DNA from: Saccharopolyspora rosea
GTDB lineage: Bacteria > Actinomycetota > Actinomycetes > Mycobacteriales > Pseudonocardiaceae
Assembly (NCBI RefSeq): GCF_025643595.1
Contig: NZ_CP102826.1
Coordinates: 1,426,001 to 1,490,000 of the forward strand
Length of the DNA stretch: 64,000 nt
Reading direction: 5' to 3'
Of this stretch, positions 47,352-56,357 are shown one piece after another. Below the pieces are notes generated by a model, which made no database searches, had not been told where the DNA came from, and worked only from the letters and a program-made list of their open reading frames with translations. Position numbers and translations under genes: made by a program. The stretch's first letter is position 1. The number at the start of each line of letters is the position of its first letter.

Positions 47352-48410
47352 GTGCGCGACGTGGCGTCGCACCGACTGAAGCGCTCGCTGCGAGGAGCCC
47401 TGACCGCAACGGCGGTCGCCGCCGCCGTCGGCATCTCGGCCTCGGCCGCACCGGCCCTCGCGGATCCGCAACTTCCCGACAACGCCTCGGACGCGGCCAA
47501 GCAGGTACGCGACCTGCAGCACCAGGCCGAGCAGCTCACCGAGGACAAGAAGAAGGCCGAGGACGACCACGCGGCCAAGCAGGCCGAACTCGATCGCGCC
47601 AACGCCGAGGCCGCCCAGGCCGAGCAAGTGGCCAACCAGGCGCGGGCCACCGAGGAGCAGTTCCGCGAACAGGTCGACCGGCTCACCGCGGCCTCCTACC
47701 AGGGCGCACGGCTGAACAAGCTGTCCGCGCTGCTGGTCAGCGAGTCGCCCAACGACTTCCTGGACCGGGCCTCCGCGCTGGACGCGCTGGCCAAGGACAA
47801 CAACGACGCGATCAAGAAGTTCTCCTCCGCGACCCACCAGGCGGAGGCGGCGGAGAAGGCGGCCAAGGACGCCCGCGCCCGCGCCGCGCAGGCCGAGGCG
47901 GACGCCGCCCGCATCGCCGCCGACCTGCAGGCGAAGACCCAGGCGATGCAGGACCAGATCAACAAGGTCCAGCAGCGCTACAACCAGCTCAGCTCCGCCG
48001 ACCGCCAGTCGCTGGTCAGCGACGGCGACACCGGTGTCGGCAAGCTGCTCGGCTCCGGCGCGGCGGTGACGGCGGTCAACGCCGCGCTGAGCAAGCAGGG
48101 TTCGGAATACGTGTGGGGCGCCAAGGGACCGAGCACGTTCGACTGCTCGGGCCTGATGCAGTGGGCCTACAAGCAGGCCGGTGTGAGCATCGGCGCGTCG
48201 ACCAAGACCCAGGTGAGCGAGGGGCGCAGCGTCTCGGCCAGCCAGTTGCAGCCGGGCGACCTGATCTTCTTCTACAGCCCGGTCAGCCACGTCGGCATGT
48301 ACGTCGGCAACGGCAAGGTGGTGCACGCCCCGACCGAGGGCGACGTCGTCAAGGTGACCGACTACAAGAAGATCGGCAACGTCACGGCGATGCGCCGCAT
48401 CGTGGGCTGA
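47352..48410 (+). CDS. ripC: NlpC/P60 peptidoglycan endopeptidase, RipC-like
   Basis: The 352-aa secreted enzyme has a signal peptide (about 1-38, ALTATAVAAAVGISASAAPALA), then a long coiled coil (about 45-240). The C-terminal NlpC/P60 domain has catalytic Cys in STFDCSGLMQWAY, His in SPVSHVGMYVG and the third polar residue in VVHAPTEG. It cleaves stem peptides at D-Glu-mDAP. The architecture and place next to the DEDDh-GIY-YIG gene match mycobacterial RipC (Rv2190c), which is activated by FtsEX through the coiled coil. GTG at 47352 is preceded by AAGGAG, and the leader is strongly structured. Confidence 0.9.
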   Translation: MRDVASHRLKRSLRGALTATAVAAAVGISASAAPALADPQLPDNASDAAKQVRDLQHQAEQLTEDKKKAEDDHAAKQAELDRANAEAAQAEQVANQARATEEQFREQVDRLTAASYQGARLNKLSALLVSESPNDFLDRASALDALAKDNNDAIKKFSSATHQAEAAEKAAKDARARAAQAEADAARIAADLQAKTQAMQDQINKVQQRYNQLSSADRQSLVSDGDTGVGKLLGSGAAVTAVNAALSKQGSEYVWGAKGPSTFDCSGLMQWAYKQAGVSIGASTKTQVSEGRSVSASQLQPGDLIFFYSPVSHVGMYVGNGKVVHAPTEGDVVKVTDYKKIGNVTAMRRIVG

Positions 48411-48509
48411 GTCCACAGGCGACTTCGCGCACGCCAGGGGGCCGGGTGACCGGCCCCTGGCGTGCGTGTGCGGCGGCACGAGGCCACGGCCCGGCTTACG
48501 ATCCGGGCC

Positions 48510-49790
48510 GTGCCTGATTCGGGCGGCCGGCCGACCGCCGCGGTCACCGCGGCGGTGATGGTGGCCGCGGGCGCGGCGGTCTGGTGGTGGCGGCCCGCGC
48601 CGGAGCCGGACGCGACGCGCCCGGCGGGGGTCGCCGAGCCCCGCGGGCAGGCGGTCGCCCATCTGCTGGAGCGGCGCGAGAACGCGGTGCGGCGCGGCGA
48701 CGAGCGGGCGTTCCTGGCCACCGTGGACCCGGCCGCGCCGCCCGATTTCCGGGATCGCCAGCGCCACCTGTTCCGCGATCTCACCGATGTCCCGTTCGCC
48801 GAGTTCGACTACCGCGTGGACTCCTCGGAGGCGGGCACCGCGCCGGATGTTCCCGGAGCCGAGGAGTCGTGGGTCCCGCGCGTCGCGCTGCGCTACGCGC
48901 TGACCGGGGTGGACATCGTGCCGACGCTGCGCCCGCTCGGCTACGTGTTCGCCCGCCGGGGTGGTGCGTGGTACCTGGCCGCCGACGAAGCGCCCGGACG
49001 GCGCACCTGGCGCGGCCCGTGGGACTTCGACGACCTCGTCGTCCGGCGCACCGCCCAGGGCATGGTCCTCGGCCATCCCGGCACCGCCGCGCTCGCCGAC
49101 CGGGTGGCCCGGCAGATCGACGGGACGGTCGAGCAGGTGTCCGAGGTGTGGGGGCAGGGCTGGTCGCGCCGCGTCGCGGTGGTGCTCCCGGAATCGCGCG
49201 CTGAGCTGGAATCGCTGGTGGGCCAGGAGTTCTCGGGTGACGGCATCGCGGCCGTCGCGGTCGCCGACCGCGTGGACACCTCGGCCCGGCGCGTCGAGGG
49301 ACCCCGCGTGGTGCTCAACCCGCGCACCGCCGCGCGGCTGTCCGACAACGCCCTGCACGTCGTGCTGCAGCACGAGATCACCCACATCGCGACCCGGGCG
49401 GACACCGCCGAGGGCGCTCCGATGTGGATGGTCGAGGGGTTCGCCGACTACGTCGGCTACCGCGACAGCGGTCTGAGACCCCGCGACATCGCGCCCGAAC
49501 TGGTCAGATCGGTGCGCGCGCACGGCCCGCCGCGCGCGCTGCCCGCCGACGCCGACTTCCGCGCCACCGGACGCACCCTCGACCTCGCCTACCAGCGCTC
49601 CTGGTCGCTGGTGCGGCACCTGGTCCAACGGCTGGGCGAGCCCCGAGCGGCCCTGCTGTACCGGCGGATCGCCGCGTCCCCCGATCCGTCCGCTGTGGAC
49701 GCCGCGCTGCACGAGATCGCCGGGATGAGCACCGAACAACTCGTCCGCGACTGGGCCGCCGAGCTGCCACGCACCCTCGGGTCCGGTTAG
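48510..49790 (+). CDS. Membrane-anchored zinc peptidase-like protein (HExxH)
   Basis: The 426-aa protein has an N-terminal membrane segment (about 9-27), an SnoaL/NTF2-like accessory region and a gluzincin-type domain. The zinc motif HEITH (VVLQHEITHIATR) is followed about 20 residues later by MVEGFADYVGY, which supplies the third ligand glutamate. It fits the peptidase MA-like group. Substrate unknown; extracytoplasmic location inferred from the anchor. GTG at 48510 is 7 nt after TACGAT (48497-48502), so it is probably leaderless. A repeat element begins 7 nt after the stop. Confidence 0.82.
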   Translation: MPDSGGRPTAAVTAAVMVAAGAAVWWWRPAPEPDATRPAGVAEPRGQAVAHLLERRENAVRRGDERAFLATVDPAAPPDFRDRQRHLFRDLTDVPFAEFDYRVDSSEAGTAPDVPGAEESWVPRVALRYALTGVDIVPTLRPLGYVFARRGGAWYLAADEAPGRRTWRGPWDFDDLVVRRTAQGMVLGHPGTAALADRVARQIDGTVEQVSEVWGQGWSRRVAVVLPESRAELESLVGQEFSGDGIAAVAVADRVDTSARRVEGPRVVLNPRTAARLSDNALHVVLQHEITHIATRADTAEGAPMWMVEGFADYVGYRDSGLRPRDIAPELVRSVRAHGPPRALPADADFRATGRTLDLAYQRSWSLVRHLVQRLGEPRAALLYRRIAASPDPSAVDAALHEIAGMSTEQLVRDWAAELPRTLGSG

Positions 49791-49797
49791 CCCTCAG

Positions 49798-50079
49798 TGC
49801 CTGTCTTTGAACCTGCTCCCGGAACCCGCGTGGCAAGCGGCGACAGCCGCTTTCTCTTTCGGTGAGTGGTCTCGCCGCTGGCACCGCCGCGGGTTCTCAG
49901 CGGTCGTCTCGCGAGGACAGCCCCTCCGCCGTGTATTGGGCATACATCAGGAGGGGCTCCCGGAGCCGGTGTGGCTGTGGCGCGTCAGCGCCTCGTTGGG
50001 GGGTGGTGGTCGGGTGACGGGCGGGCCGCTGAGGTTCCGCTCCCGGCACCGCCACGCACAACGAGTTCAAAGACAGGAA
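49798..50079 (-). repeat. MITE-like repeat, copy B (282 bp, one 48-bp module)
   Basis: It is inverted relative to copies A and C. The ends are TGCCTGTCTTTGAACC and, reading inward from the right, TTCCTGTCTTTGAACTCG. It is flanked by CTCAG on both sides (49793-49797 and 50080-50084), a 5-bp direct repeat. The right flank holds the fadD stop codon (TGA on the minus strand, 50081-50083). It contains the common hairpin (49919-49927 with 49950-49958) and one copy of the GC-rich module (49979-50026). It lies between two convergent genes and may act as their terminator. Confidence 0.87.
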
Positions 50080-50080
50080 C

Positions 50081-51889
50081 TCAGGAGTAGATGGCCTCGA
50101 TCTCGGTCGCGTGGTTCTCGGCGACCCTGCCGCGCCGGAGCTTCATGCTGGGGGTCAGTTCCCCGGTCGCCTCGGTGAAATCCGCCGGCAGGATGCGGAA
50201 CTGCTTGATGCGCTCGGCCCGCGACACCGCCCGGTTCGCCTCGTCCACGGCCTCCTGCACGGCCGCGCGCAGTTCCGGGTCGTCGACCAGGTCGGTGACC
50301 GGGGTGTCGCGCGGGCGGCCGCGGTCGGCCAGCCAGGACGGCAGGAACTCCGGGTCCAGCGTGATCAGGGCGCCGACGAACGGCTTCTTGTCGCCGACCA
50401 CCATGCACTGGCTGATCAGCGGGTGCGCCCGCAGGGCGTCCTCCAGCACGGCCGGGGCGACGTTCTTGCCGCCCGCCGTGACGATGATCTCCTTCTTGCG
50501 GCCGGTGATCCGCAGGAACCCGTCCTCGTCGAGGGAACCGAGGTCGCCGGTGTGGAACCAGCCGTCTGAGAAGGACTCCGCGGTCGCCTCCGGGTTGTTC
50601 CAGTACTCCCGGAACACCACGTCGCCGCGGACCAGCACCTCGCCGTCGTCGGCGATGCGCACCGACGTCCCGGCGACCGGGCGGCCCACCGTGCCGATGC
50701 GGCTGGCGCGTTCGACGTTGACCGCGGCCGCCGCGGTCGTCTCCGTCAGCCCGTAGCCCTCCAGCACGGGCACCCCGACGCCCCGGAAGAAGTGCGCGAG
50801 CCGCTCGCCGAGCGGAGCCCCGCCGGACACGGCGGCCGCGCAGCGTCCGCCCAGGGCGGCGCGCAGCCTGCCGTACACCAGCTTGTCGAACAGCAGGTGC
50901 CTCAGCCGCAGCGGCAGCGAGGGGCCACCGGTGTCCCGGGCCCGGCTGTGGGCGATGGCGGTCTCCTCGGCGGCGTCGAAGATCCGGCCCTTGCCGGTGG
51001 CGTGCGCCCGCTGCTTGGCGGTGTTGTAGACCTTCTCGAACACGCGCGGCACGGCGAGCACGAACGTCGGACGGAACGACCGCAGGTCGGCGACCAGGTT
51101 CCGCACGTCGCCGGTGTGCCCCAGGGTGATCCGCGCGTACACGCAGGAGATCGCGATGGCGCGGGCCAGCACGTGCGCCATCGGCAGGAACATCAGCATC
51201 GAGTTGCCCGGCCGCATCAGCTGCGGGAAGGCGTCGACGTCGGCGCGGACCTCGGCGAGCAGGTTGCGGTGGGTGAGCACGCAGCCCTTGGGGCGGCCGG
51301 TGGTCCCGGACGTGTAGATCAGCGTCGCCATGTCGTCGGCGCGCACCGCGCGGCGGCGCCGGTGCACCTCGCGGTCGTCGACGTCGGTGCCCAGCGCGGT
51401 CAGCTCGTCCACCGCGCCCGCGGCGCCGTCGCTGGTCGGCCCGTCGATCTGCCAGACGTGGCTGACCTCGGCGAGCCGGCCGACGACCTCGTCGACCTCG
51501 GCGCGCTGCTGCTCGGTCTCCACGATGACCGCCCGCGCCCCGGAGTCGCCGAGGATCCACTCCACCTGGTCGGCCGAGGACGTCTCGTACACCGGGACCG
51601 TGACGCACCCGGCGGCCCAGATCGCGAAGTCCAGCAGGCTCCACTCGTAGCGGGTCCGCGACATCAGCCCGATCCGGTCGCCGGGTCGCAGACCGGCCGC
51701 GACGAACCCGCGCGCCACCGCCAGCACCTGGGCGGCGAAGTCCGCCGCGGTCACGTCCACCCAGGTGCCCTCGACGCGGCGGCGGAAGCTGACGGTGCTG
51801 CCGAACCGCTCGGCGTTGGCCCACACCACGTCGGTGAGGTTCTCGTCCTCGGACACCGGGGTGGTGGGGGGTGCGCTGAACTCTCGCAC
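50081..51889 (-). CDS. fadD15: Long-chain fatty-acid-CoA ligase (AMP-forming), FadD15-like
   Basis: The 602-aa ANL-superfamily enzyme has the P-loop-like YTSGTTGRPKG, the GYGLTETTAAAAVN motif, the GWFHTGDLGSLDEDGFLRITGRKKE hinge region and the C-terminal lysine near MKLRRGRV. Length and place match mycobacterial FadD15 (600 aa). GTG at 51889 has GGAGG with 7-nt spacing; the frame continues to 51922 without a better start. Its TGA stop is part of the CTCAG flank of repeat copy B. Confidence 0.94.
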   Translation of the reverse strand: MREFSAPPTTPVSEDENLTDVVWANAERFGSTVSFRRRVEGTWVDVTAADFAAQVLAVARGFVAAGLRPGDRIGLMSRTRYEWSLLDFAIWAAGCVTVPVYETSSADQVEWILGDSGARAVIVETEQQRAEVDEVVGRLAEVSHVWQIDGPTSDGAAGAVDELTALGTDVDDREVHRRRRAVRADDMATLIYTSGTTGRPKGCVLTHRNLLAEVRADVDAFPQLMRPGNSMLMFLPMAHVLARAIAISCVYARITLGHTGDVRNLVADLRSFRPTFVLAVPRVFEKVYNTAKQRAHATGKGRIFDAAEETAIAHSRARDTGGPSLPLRLRHLLFDKLVYGRLRAALGGRCAAAVSGGAPLGERLAHFFRGVGVPVLEGYGLTETTAAAAVNVERASRIGTVGRPVAGTSVRIADDGEVLVRGDVVFREYWNNPEATAESFSDGWFHTGDLGSLDEDGFLRITGRKKEIIVTAGGKNVAPAVLEDALRAHPLISQCMVVGDKKPFVGALITLDPEFLPSWLADRGRPRDTPVTDLVDDPELRAAVQEAVDEANRAVSRAERIKQFRILPADFTEATGELTPSMKLRRGRVAENHATEIEAIYS

Positions 51890-52064
51890 GGGCAAACCTC
51901 CGAAAATGCGCTGGCGCAGCACAACCTAACGCCGACCGCCGCGGCGGCGCGATCGCCCGTGCCTTCCCGCGCCGTGGGAGGACCGGGCGGCACCGCGTGA
52001 CCACCGGTCGCTGAACGCAGTAGTTTCGACGTGCGCCCGGATCGTCGTCGGAATGGAGCTGCAC

Positions 52065-52853
52065 TTGCGCGTCCACGTCGTCTCGGACGTCCACGGCAAC
52101 GCCGAGGACCTCAAGCGCGCCGGGGAAGGTGCCGACGCGCTCGTGGTGCTCGGCGACCTGATCGACTTCGTCGACTACCACGACCACGCGCGCGGCATCC
52201 TCGGACGCGTCTTCGGTCCGGAGAAGGTCGCCCGGTTCGCCGAACTGCGCCGCACCCGGCGGGGCCCCGAGTTCGGCGCCTACGCGCGCTCGCTGTGGGA
52301 GAGCCTGTCCAACCCGGCCAAGGTCGTCGAGGAGGCCGTGCGCGAGCAGTACGCCGAGCTGTTCGGCGCGATGACCGCGCCCACCTACGCCACGCCCGGC
52401 AACGTCGACGCCCCGCACCTGTGGCCGGAGTTCGCCGGTTCGGGAGTGCACATCCTCGACGGCGACAGCGCGGACATCGGCGGGCTGCGGTTCGGGTTCA
52501 TCGGCGGCACCTTGATCCCGCCGGGCGCGACGCTGCGGCGGCACGCCGCCTGGGTGCCCTACCTGCGCCCGGAGGACGAGTACGACCAGGTCCTCGCCTC
52601 GCTGCCGCCGGTGGACGTGCTGTGCAGCCACCTGCCGCCGGCGGTCCCGGAGCTGACCTACGACGTGGTGGCGCGGCGTCCGGAGCACGGCTCGGCCGCG
52701 CTGCTGGAGCGCATCCGCACCGACCGCCCCCGGTGGTCGTTGTTCGGGCACGTGCACCAGCCGCTCGCGCAGCGGGTGCGCGTCGGGCGCACCGAGTGCG
52801 TCAACGTGGGGCATTTCCAGCGGACCGGTCGGCCGTACGTCATCGAATGGTGA
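52065..52853 (+). CDS. Metallophosphoesterase
   Basis: The 262-aa calcineurin-like phosphoesterase has D-x-H in VHVVSDVHGNAED, GDLIDFVDYHDH, an unusual GNVDAPH (GNxD type) and the C-terminal SHLPP and FGHVHQP histidine motifs. TTG at 52065 is favoured as start because GGAG lies 6 nt upstream and the protein then begins MRVHVVSD; ATG 52053 would add four residues. Substrate unknown. It is divergent from fadD15 across 175 bp. Confidence 0.87.
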   Translation: MRVHVVSDVHGNAEDLKRAGEGADALVVLGDLIDFVDYHDHARGILGRVFGPEKVARFAELRRTRRGPEFGAYARSLWESLSNPAKVVEEAVREQYAELFGAMTAPTYATPGNVDAPHLWPEFAGSGVHILDGDSADIGGLRFGFIGGTLIPPGATLRRHAAWVPYLRPEDEYDQVLASLPPVDVLCSHLPPAVPELTYDVVARRPEHGSAALLERIRTDRPRWSLFGHVHQPLAQRVRVGRTECVNVGHFQRTGRPYVIEW

Positions 52854-52917
52854 ACGTCGCGACGTCTCGGCGGCTCCTGCGCCCGCCGGTCGCGCACCCA
52901 CCCGGTAACCTGCGCCC

Positions 52918-53361
52918 ATGGTCGATCAGTCCACCCAGTCCATCGTGATCGAGGCGCCGGCCGCGGAGATCATGGCCGTCATCGCTGATTTCGCCGCGTA
53001 TCCGGAGTGGGCGGAGGCGGTCAAGGAGACCGAGGTGCTGGCGTGGGGCCCGGACGGCAAGGCCGAGCAGGTCCGCTTCATCCTGGACGCGGGTGTGGTC
53101 AGGGACACCTACGTCAACGCCTACGACTGGGCCGACGACGGGCTGTCGGTGAGCTGGACGCTGACCGAGGGGCAGGTGCAGAAGGCGCAGCGCGGCAGCT
53201 ACCGGCTCGACCCGCTGTCCGCGGAGCGCACCGAGGTCACCTACAGCCTGGCGGTCGACCTGGCGATCCCGATGATCGGCCTGTTCAAGCGCAAGGCCGA
53301 GAAGATGATCATGGACACGGCGCTGAAGGAGCTCAAGCGCCGGGTCGAGGGCGCCCGCTGA
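52918..53361 (+). CDS. SRPBCC (polyketide cyclase/START-like) family protein
   Basis: The 147-aa helix-grip lipid/ligand-binding fold starts STQSIVIEAPAAEIMAVIADFAAYPEWAEAVKETEVL. The C-terminal amphipathic helix contains FKRKAEKMIMDTALKELKRRVEG. The orthologue in mycobacteria is Rv2185c. The ligand is unknown. ATG at 52918 is exactly 6 nt after TAACCT (52906-52911), so it is probably leaderless. The ArsA-like gene follows after 20 bp and is likely cotranscribed. Confidence 0.9.
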   Translation: MVDQSTQSIVIEAPAAEIMAVIADFAAYPEWAEAVKETEVLAWGPDGKAEQVRFILDAGVVRDTYVNAYDWADDGLSVSWTLTEGQVQKAQRGSYRLDPLSAERTEVTYSLAVDLAIPMIGLFKRKAEKMIMDTALKELKRRVEGAR

Positions 53362-53381
53362 CCGACCAGAGAGCGAGGCCG

Positions 53382-54596
53382 TTGCGAATCCTGCTGTTCA
53401 CCGGCAAGGGCGGGGTCGGCAAGACGACCCTCGCCGCCGCCACCGCGGCCCGCGTGGCCGGCCGCGGCGGCAAGGTGCTGGTCGTGTCCACCGACCCGGC
53501 GCACTCCCTGGCCGACGCGCTGGGCACCGCGCTCGGGCCGCGACCGCGCGAGGTCCGGCTGCCTGGAGCGGCCGCGCTGCACGCCGCCGAGATCCAGACC
53601 CGCGACCTCGTCGACGGGGTGTGGTCCGAGCTGCGCGAACACCTGCGGACCGTGCTGCACGGCGCCGGGGTGGGCGAGGTCGACGCCGAGGAGCTCACCG
53701 TGCTCCCCGGGGTGGAGGACCTGCTCGCGCTGAGCGAGGTGCACCGGCTGGCCACCGGGGGCGTGTGGGACACCGTGATCGTCGACTGCGGCCCCACCGC
53801 GGAGACGCTGCGCCTGCTCGCGCTGCCCGAGTCGCTGGCCGGGTACCTGGAGCGGCTGTTCCCGACGCACCGCCGCGCGGTGCGCGGACTGCTGGCAGGT
53901 CTCGCGGGCAGCGACAACGTGCAGCGCTGGGACGCGGCGGCCGACGCGCTCGGCCGGCTCGCGGAACGCCTGTCCTCGCTCGGCGACCTGCTCACCGCGC
54001 CCGGTACCGGCGTGCGGCTGGTGCTCACCCCGGAGGCCGTGGTCACCGCCGAGACCCGGCGCACGCTGACCGCGCTCGCGTTGCAGCAGATCCGGGTGGA
54101 GGGCCTGGTCGCCAACCGGCTCGTCCCGCACCCCGGTTCGGCGCGCGGCACGGCCGCCGGCTGGCTGCGCACCCGGCGCCGGGAGCAGGAGCGGGTGCTG
54201 GCGGAGCTGCGCGACTCGACCGACCTGCCGGTGCGCACCGTCGAGCACCGCGCGGCCGAACCGGTCGGTGCGGAGGCGCTGCTGGAGCTCGGCGACGAGC
54301 TCTACGCCGACGACGACCCGCTCACCGCACCGGCACCGGCACCGGTGATGGAGGTCGGTGGCGGCGGGAAGGAACTGGACGCCGAGTACTCGCTGCGGAT
54401 CGCGCTGCCGCTGCACCGCGACGCCGAACTGGAGCTGGCGCGCGTCGGCGACGAGCTGGCGATCACCGTCGACGGTCGGCGCCGCCTGGTCGCGCTGCCC
54501 GCGGTGCTGCGCCGCTGCGTCGTGGTGTCCGCGGTGGCCGGTGACGATGGGCTGACCGTCGGGTTCCGGCCCGACCCGGACGTCTGGATGCGGTGA
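53382..54596 (+). CDS. ArsA/Get3-like P-loop ATPase
   Basis: The 404-aa protein has the deviant Walker A FTGKGGVGKTTLAA at residues 6-19, VSTDPAHSLADAL (switch I) and VDCGPTAETLRLLALPE, which corresponds to the DTAPTGHTLRLL signature of Get3/ArsA. A C-terminal extension (about 320-404) folds as beta strands and resembles the alpha-crystallin-like addition of some bacterial ArsA homologues. No arsenite-binding cysteine triad or arsB neighbour is present, so arsenic transport is unlikely. The start TTG at 53382 is chosen from the conserved MRILLFTGKGG N-terminus; the ribosome site is weak. Confidence 0.88.
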   Translation: MRILLFTGKGGVGKTTLAAATAARVAGRGGKVLVVSTDPAHSLADALGTALGPRPREVRLPGAAALHAAEIQTRDLVDGVWSELREHLRTVLHGAGVGEVDAEELTVLPGVEDLLALSEVHRLATGGVWDTVIVDCGPTAETLRLLALPESLAGYLERLFPTHRRAVRGLLAGLAGSDNVQRWDAAADALGRLAERLSSLGDLLTAPGTGVRLVLTPEAVVTAETRRTLTALALQQIRVEGLVANRLVPHPGSARGTAAGWLRTRRREQERVLAELRDSTDLPVRTVEHRAAEPVGAEALLELGDELYADDDPLTAPAPAPVMEVGGGGKELDAEYSLRIALPLHRDAELELARVGDELAITVDGRRRLVALPAVLRRCVVVSAVAGDDGLTVGFRPDPDVWMR

Positions 54597-54597
54597 A

Positions 54598-54984
54598 GTG
54601 GTGGACCACATGGGACGAGAGGCGAACCACGAGCAACTCGTGGAGGAGCTGCGCGGACTGCTGGACGCGATCGCCGAACGCGCCGAGGACTACCTGCGCG
54701 GCTGCCGCCCGGACGGCGCGGACGGCTGCGGCTGGTGCCCGGTGTGCGCGGCCGTGGCGCTGGTGCGCGGGCAACGCCCCGAGGTGGCCGCGCGGTTGAC
54801 CGAGCACGTCGCCGGTCTCCTGCAGGCGTTGCGGCAGGTCCTCGCCGAGCAGGCGGCGGAACCGGCCGCGGAGGAAGAGCCCGACGAGGAGCAGGAGAAG
54901 GGGAAGGTGCAGCGGATCAGCGTGCGCCGGGTGGGCGGGAGCGTGCTGCGCGAACCGGGGAACGGAGCCGATGCGCGGTGCTGA
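54598..54984 (+). CDS. Conserved hypothetical protein with CxxC pair
   Basis: The 128-aa protein has an N-terminal helical part (HEQLVEELRGLLDAIAERAEDYLRG), a CGWCPVC motif (residues 44-50, two close cysteine pairs that could bind zinc), and an acidic then basic C-terminus. It is conserved downstream of the ArsA-like gene in actinobacteria (Rv2183c in mycobacteria as I recall). Start choices are GTG 54598, GTG 54601 or ATG 54610. The 3' end overlaps the glucokinase start by 7 bp. Confidence 0.75.
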   Translation: MVDHMGREANHEQLVEELRGLLDAIAERAEDYLRGCRPDGADGCGWCPVCAAVALVRGQRPEVAARLTEHVAGLLQALRQVLAEQAAEPAAEEEPDEEQEKGKVQRISVRRVGGSVLREPGNGADARC

Positions 54985-55931
54985 CGATCGGTGTTGACGT
55001 CGGCGGGACGAGCGTGCGCGCCAGCGTCGTGGACCCGCAGGGCGAGATCCTGGAAACGCTGCGGCGCCCCACCCCTGCCACCGGCCCGGAGCTCAACGCG
55101 GCGATCGCGGGCACGGTGCGCGAGCTGGCCGATCGCCACCCGGTGGCCGGAGTCGGGCTCGCCGTCGCCGGTTTCGTCAGCGAGGACCGGCGGGTGGTGC
55201 GCTTCGCGCCGCACCTGGCGTGGCGGCACGTCGCGGTCGCCGACGAACTGGCCGAGCGGTTGGGCCTGCCGGTGGTGCTGGAGCACGACGCGAACGCCGC
55301 GGGCATCGCCGAGCAGCGGTTCGGAGCCGCGATGGGTGCCGGCGTCGCGGCGCTGGTCGCCATCGGCACCGGGATCGGCGGCGCGCTGGTGATCCGCGGC
55401 GAGGTGTTCCGCGGCGCCTACGGCGTCGCACCCGAGCTCGGGCACCTGCGGCTGGTGCCGGACGGCAGGCCCTGCTCGTGCGGCAAGCGCGGCTGCTGGG
55501 AGCGCTACTGCAGCGGCACCGCGCTGGCGAGCACCGCCGCCGAGTTCCTCGCCACCGACCCGGACGCGGGCACGCTGCTCGCGGCGACCGATCCGGCGGC
55601 GCTGACCGGTGTCGACGTGGCCCGCGCGGCCGAGGCCGGGGATCCGGTCGCCCGCCGCGCGGTCGACGAGCTGGCCCGGTGGTTGGGGGAGGGGCTGGCG
55701 CTGGTCGCCGACGTCTACGACCCCGAGGTCGTGGTCATCGCCGGTGGCGTGTCCGACTCGGCGCACCTGTTCCTGGACGCCGCCCGCGAGCACTACGCCG
55801 CCTCGGTCACCGGTGCCGGGCACCGGCCGCTGGCCGCGGTCCGGGTGGCCCGCTGCGGCGACATGGCGGCGATCGTCGGAGCCGCCACCCTGGCCCGCGA
55901 ACACGTCGCGGCAACCCCGAACCCGGCCTAG
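54978..55931 (+). CDS. glk: ROK-family glucokinase
   Basis: The 317-aa sugar kinase has an ATP-binding DVGGTSVRASVVD at the N-terminus, catalytic Asp in LEHDANAAGIAEQ, GTGIGGALVIRGEVFRG and the ROK zinc signature CSCGKRGCWERYCSG. It corresponds to the Streptomyces glkA neighbourhood. GTG at 54978 has GGAG 10 nt upstream, within the overlapping preceding gene. The TAG stop (55929-55931) is the last part of the flank of repeat copy C. Confidence 0.92.
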   Translation: MLTIGVDVGGTSVRASVVDPQGEILETLRRPTPATGPELNAAIAGTVRELADRHPVAGVGLAVAGFVSEDRRVVRFAPHLAWRHVAVADELAERLGLPVVLEHDANAAGIAEQRFGAAMGAGVAALVAIGTGIGGALVIRGEVFRGAYGVAPELGHLRLVPDGRPCSCGKRGCWERYCSGTALASTAAEFLATDPDAGTLLAATDPAALTGVDVARAAEAGDPVARRAVDELARWLGEGLALVADVYDPEVVVIAGGVSDSAHLFLDAAREHYAASVTGAGHRPLAAVRVARCGDMAAIVGAATLAREHVAATPNPA

Positions 55932-56268
55932 AGCCTGTCTTTGAACTCGTTTTGGGTGGCGGTGCCGGTGGCGGAACCTCAGCGGCCCGCCCGTCACCCG
56001 ACCACCACCCCCCCAACGAGGCGCTGACGCGCCACAGCCACACCGGCTCCGGAAGCCCCTCCTGATGTATGTCCGATACACGGCGGAGGGGCTGTCCTCG
56101 CGAGACGCCCGCCCGTCGCCCGACCACCGCCCCCCACGGAGGCGCTGACGCGCCGCTGTGCTTGTCGGAGAACCCGCGGCGGTGCACGTGGCGAGACCAC
56201 TCACCGAAAGAGAAAGCGGCTCACGCCGCTTGCCACGCGGGTTCCGGGAGCAGGTTCGAAGACAGGCA
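55932..56268 (+). repeat. MITE-like repeat, copy C (337 bp, two 48-bp modules)
   Basis: The longest copy has ends AGCCTGTCTTTGAACTCG and, reading inward from the right, TGCCTGTCTTCGAACC. The flanks are CCTAG (55927-55931) and CTTAG (56269-56273), matching in 4 of 5 bases. Two copies of the GC-rich module (55985-56033 and 56107-56154) bracket the common hairpin (56054-56062 with 56085-56093). The 3' third, including ACCGAAAGAGAAAGCGGC, is shared with copies A and B. It begins immediately after the glucokinase stop codon. Confidence 0.87.
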
Positions 56269-56271
56269 CTT

Positions 56272-56288
56272 AGCCGGCCGTTCCGGCT
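56272..56288. terminator. Small hairpin between repeat copy C and the minus-strand operon end
   Basis: AGCCGG (56272-56277) pairs with CCGGCT (56283-56288). It is weak, but it lies in the ~90-bp gap before the stop codon of the gene at 56358. The remainder of the gap shows nothing. Confidence 0.4.
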
Positions 56289-56357
56289 GAGCTCGCGTTC
56301 GTCGGCCTTCGGTGCTGGCGCGCAGTCGGCACCGCTGCGGGGCCGAAGACGGAATTC

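Noticed and set aside
53382-54596. Arsenite efflux ATPase ArsA
   Set aside because: The protein lacks the arsenite-binding cysteines, and no arsB, arsR or arsC is nearby. Only the ATPase family is supported.
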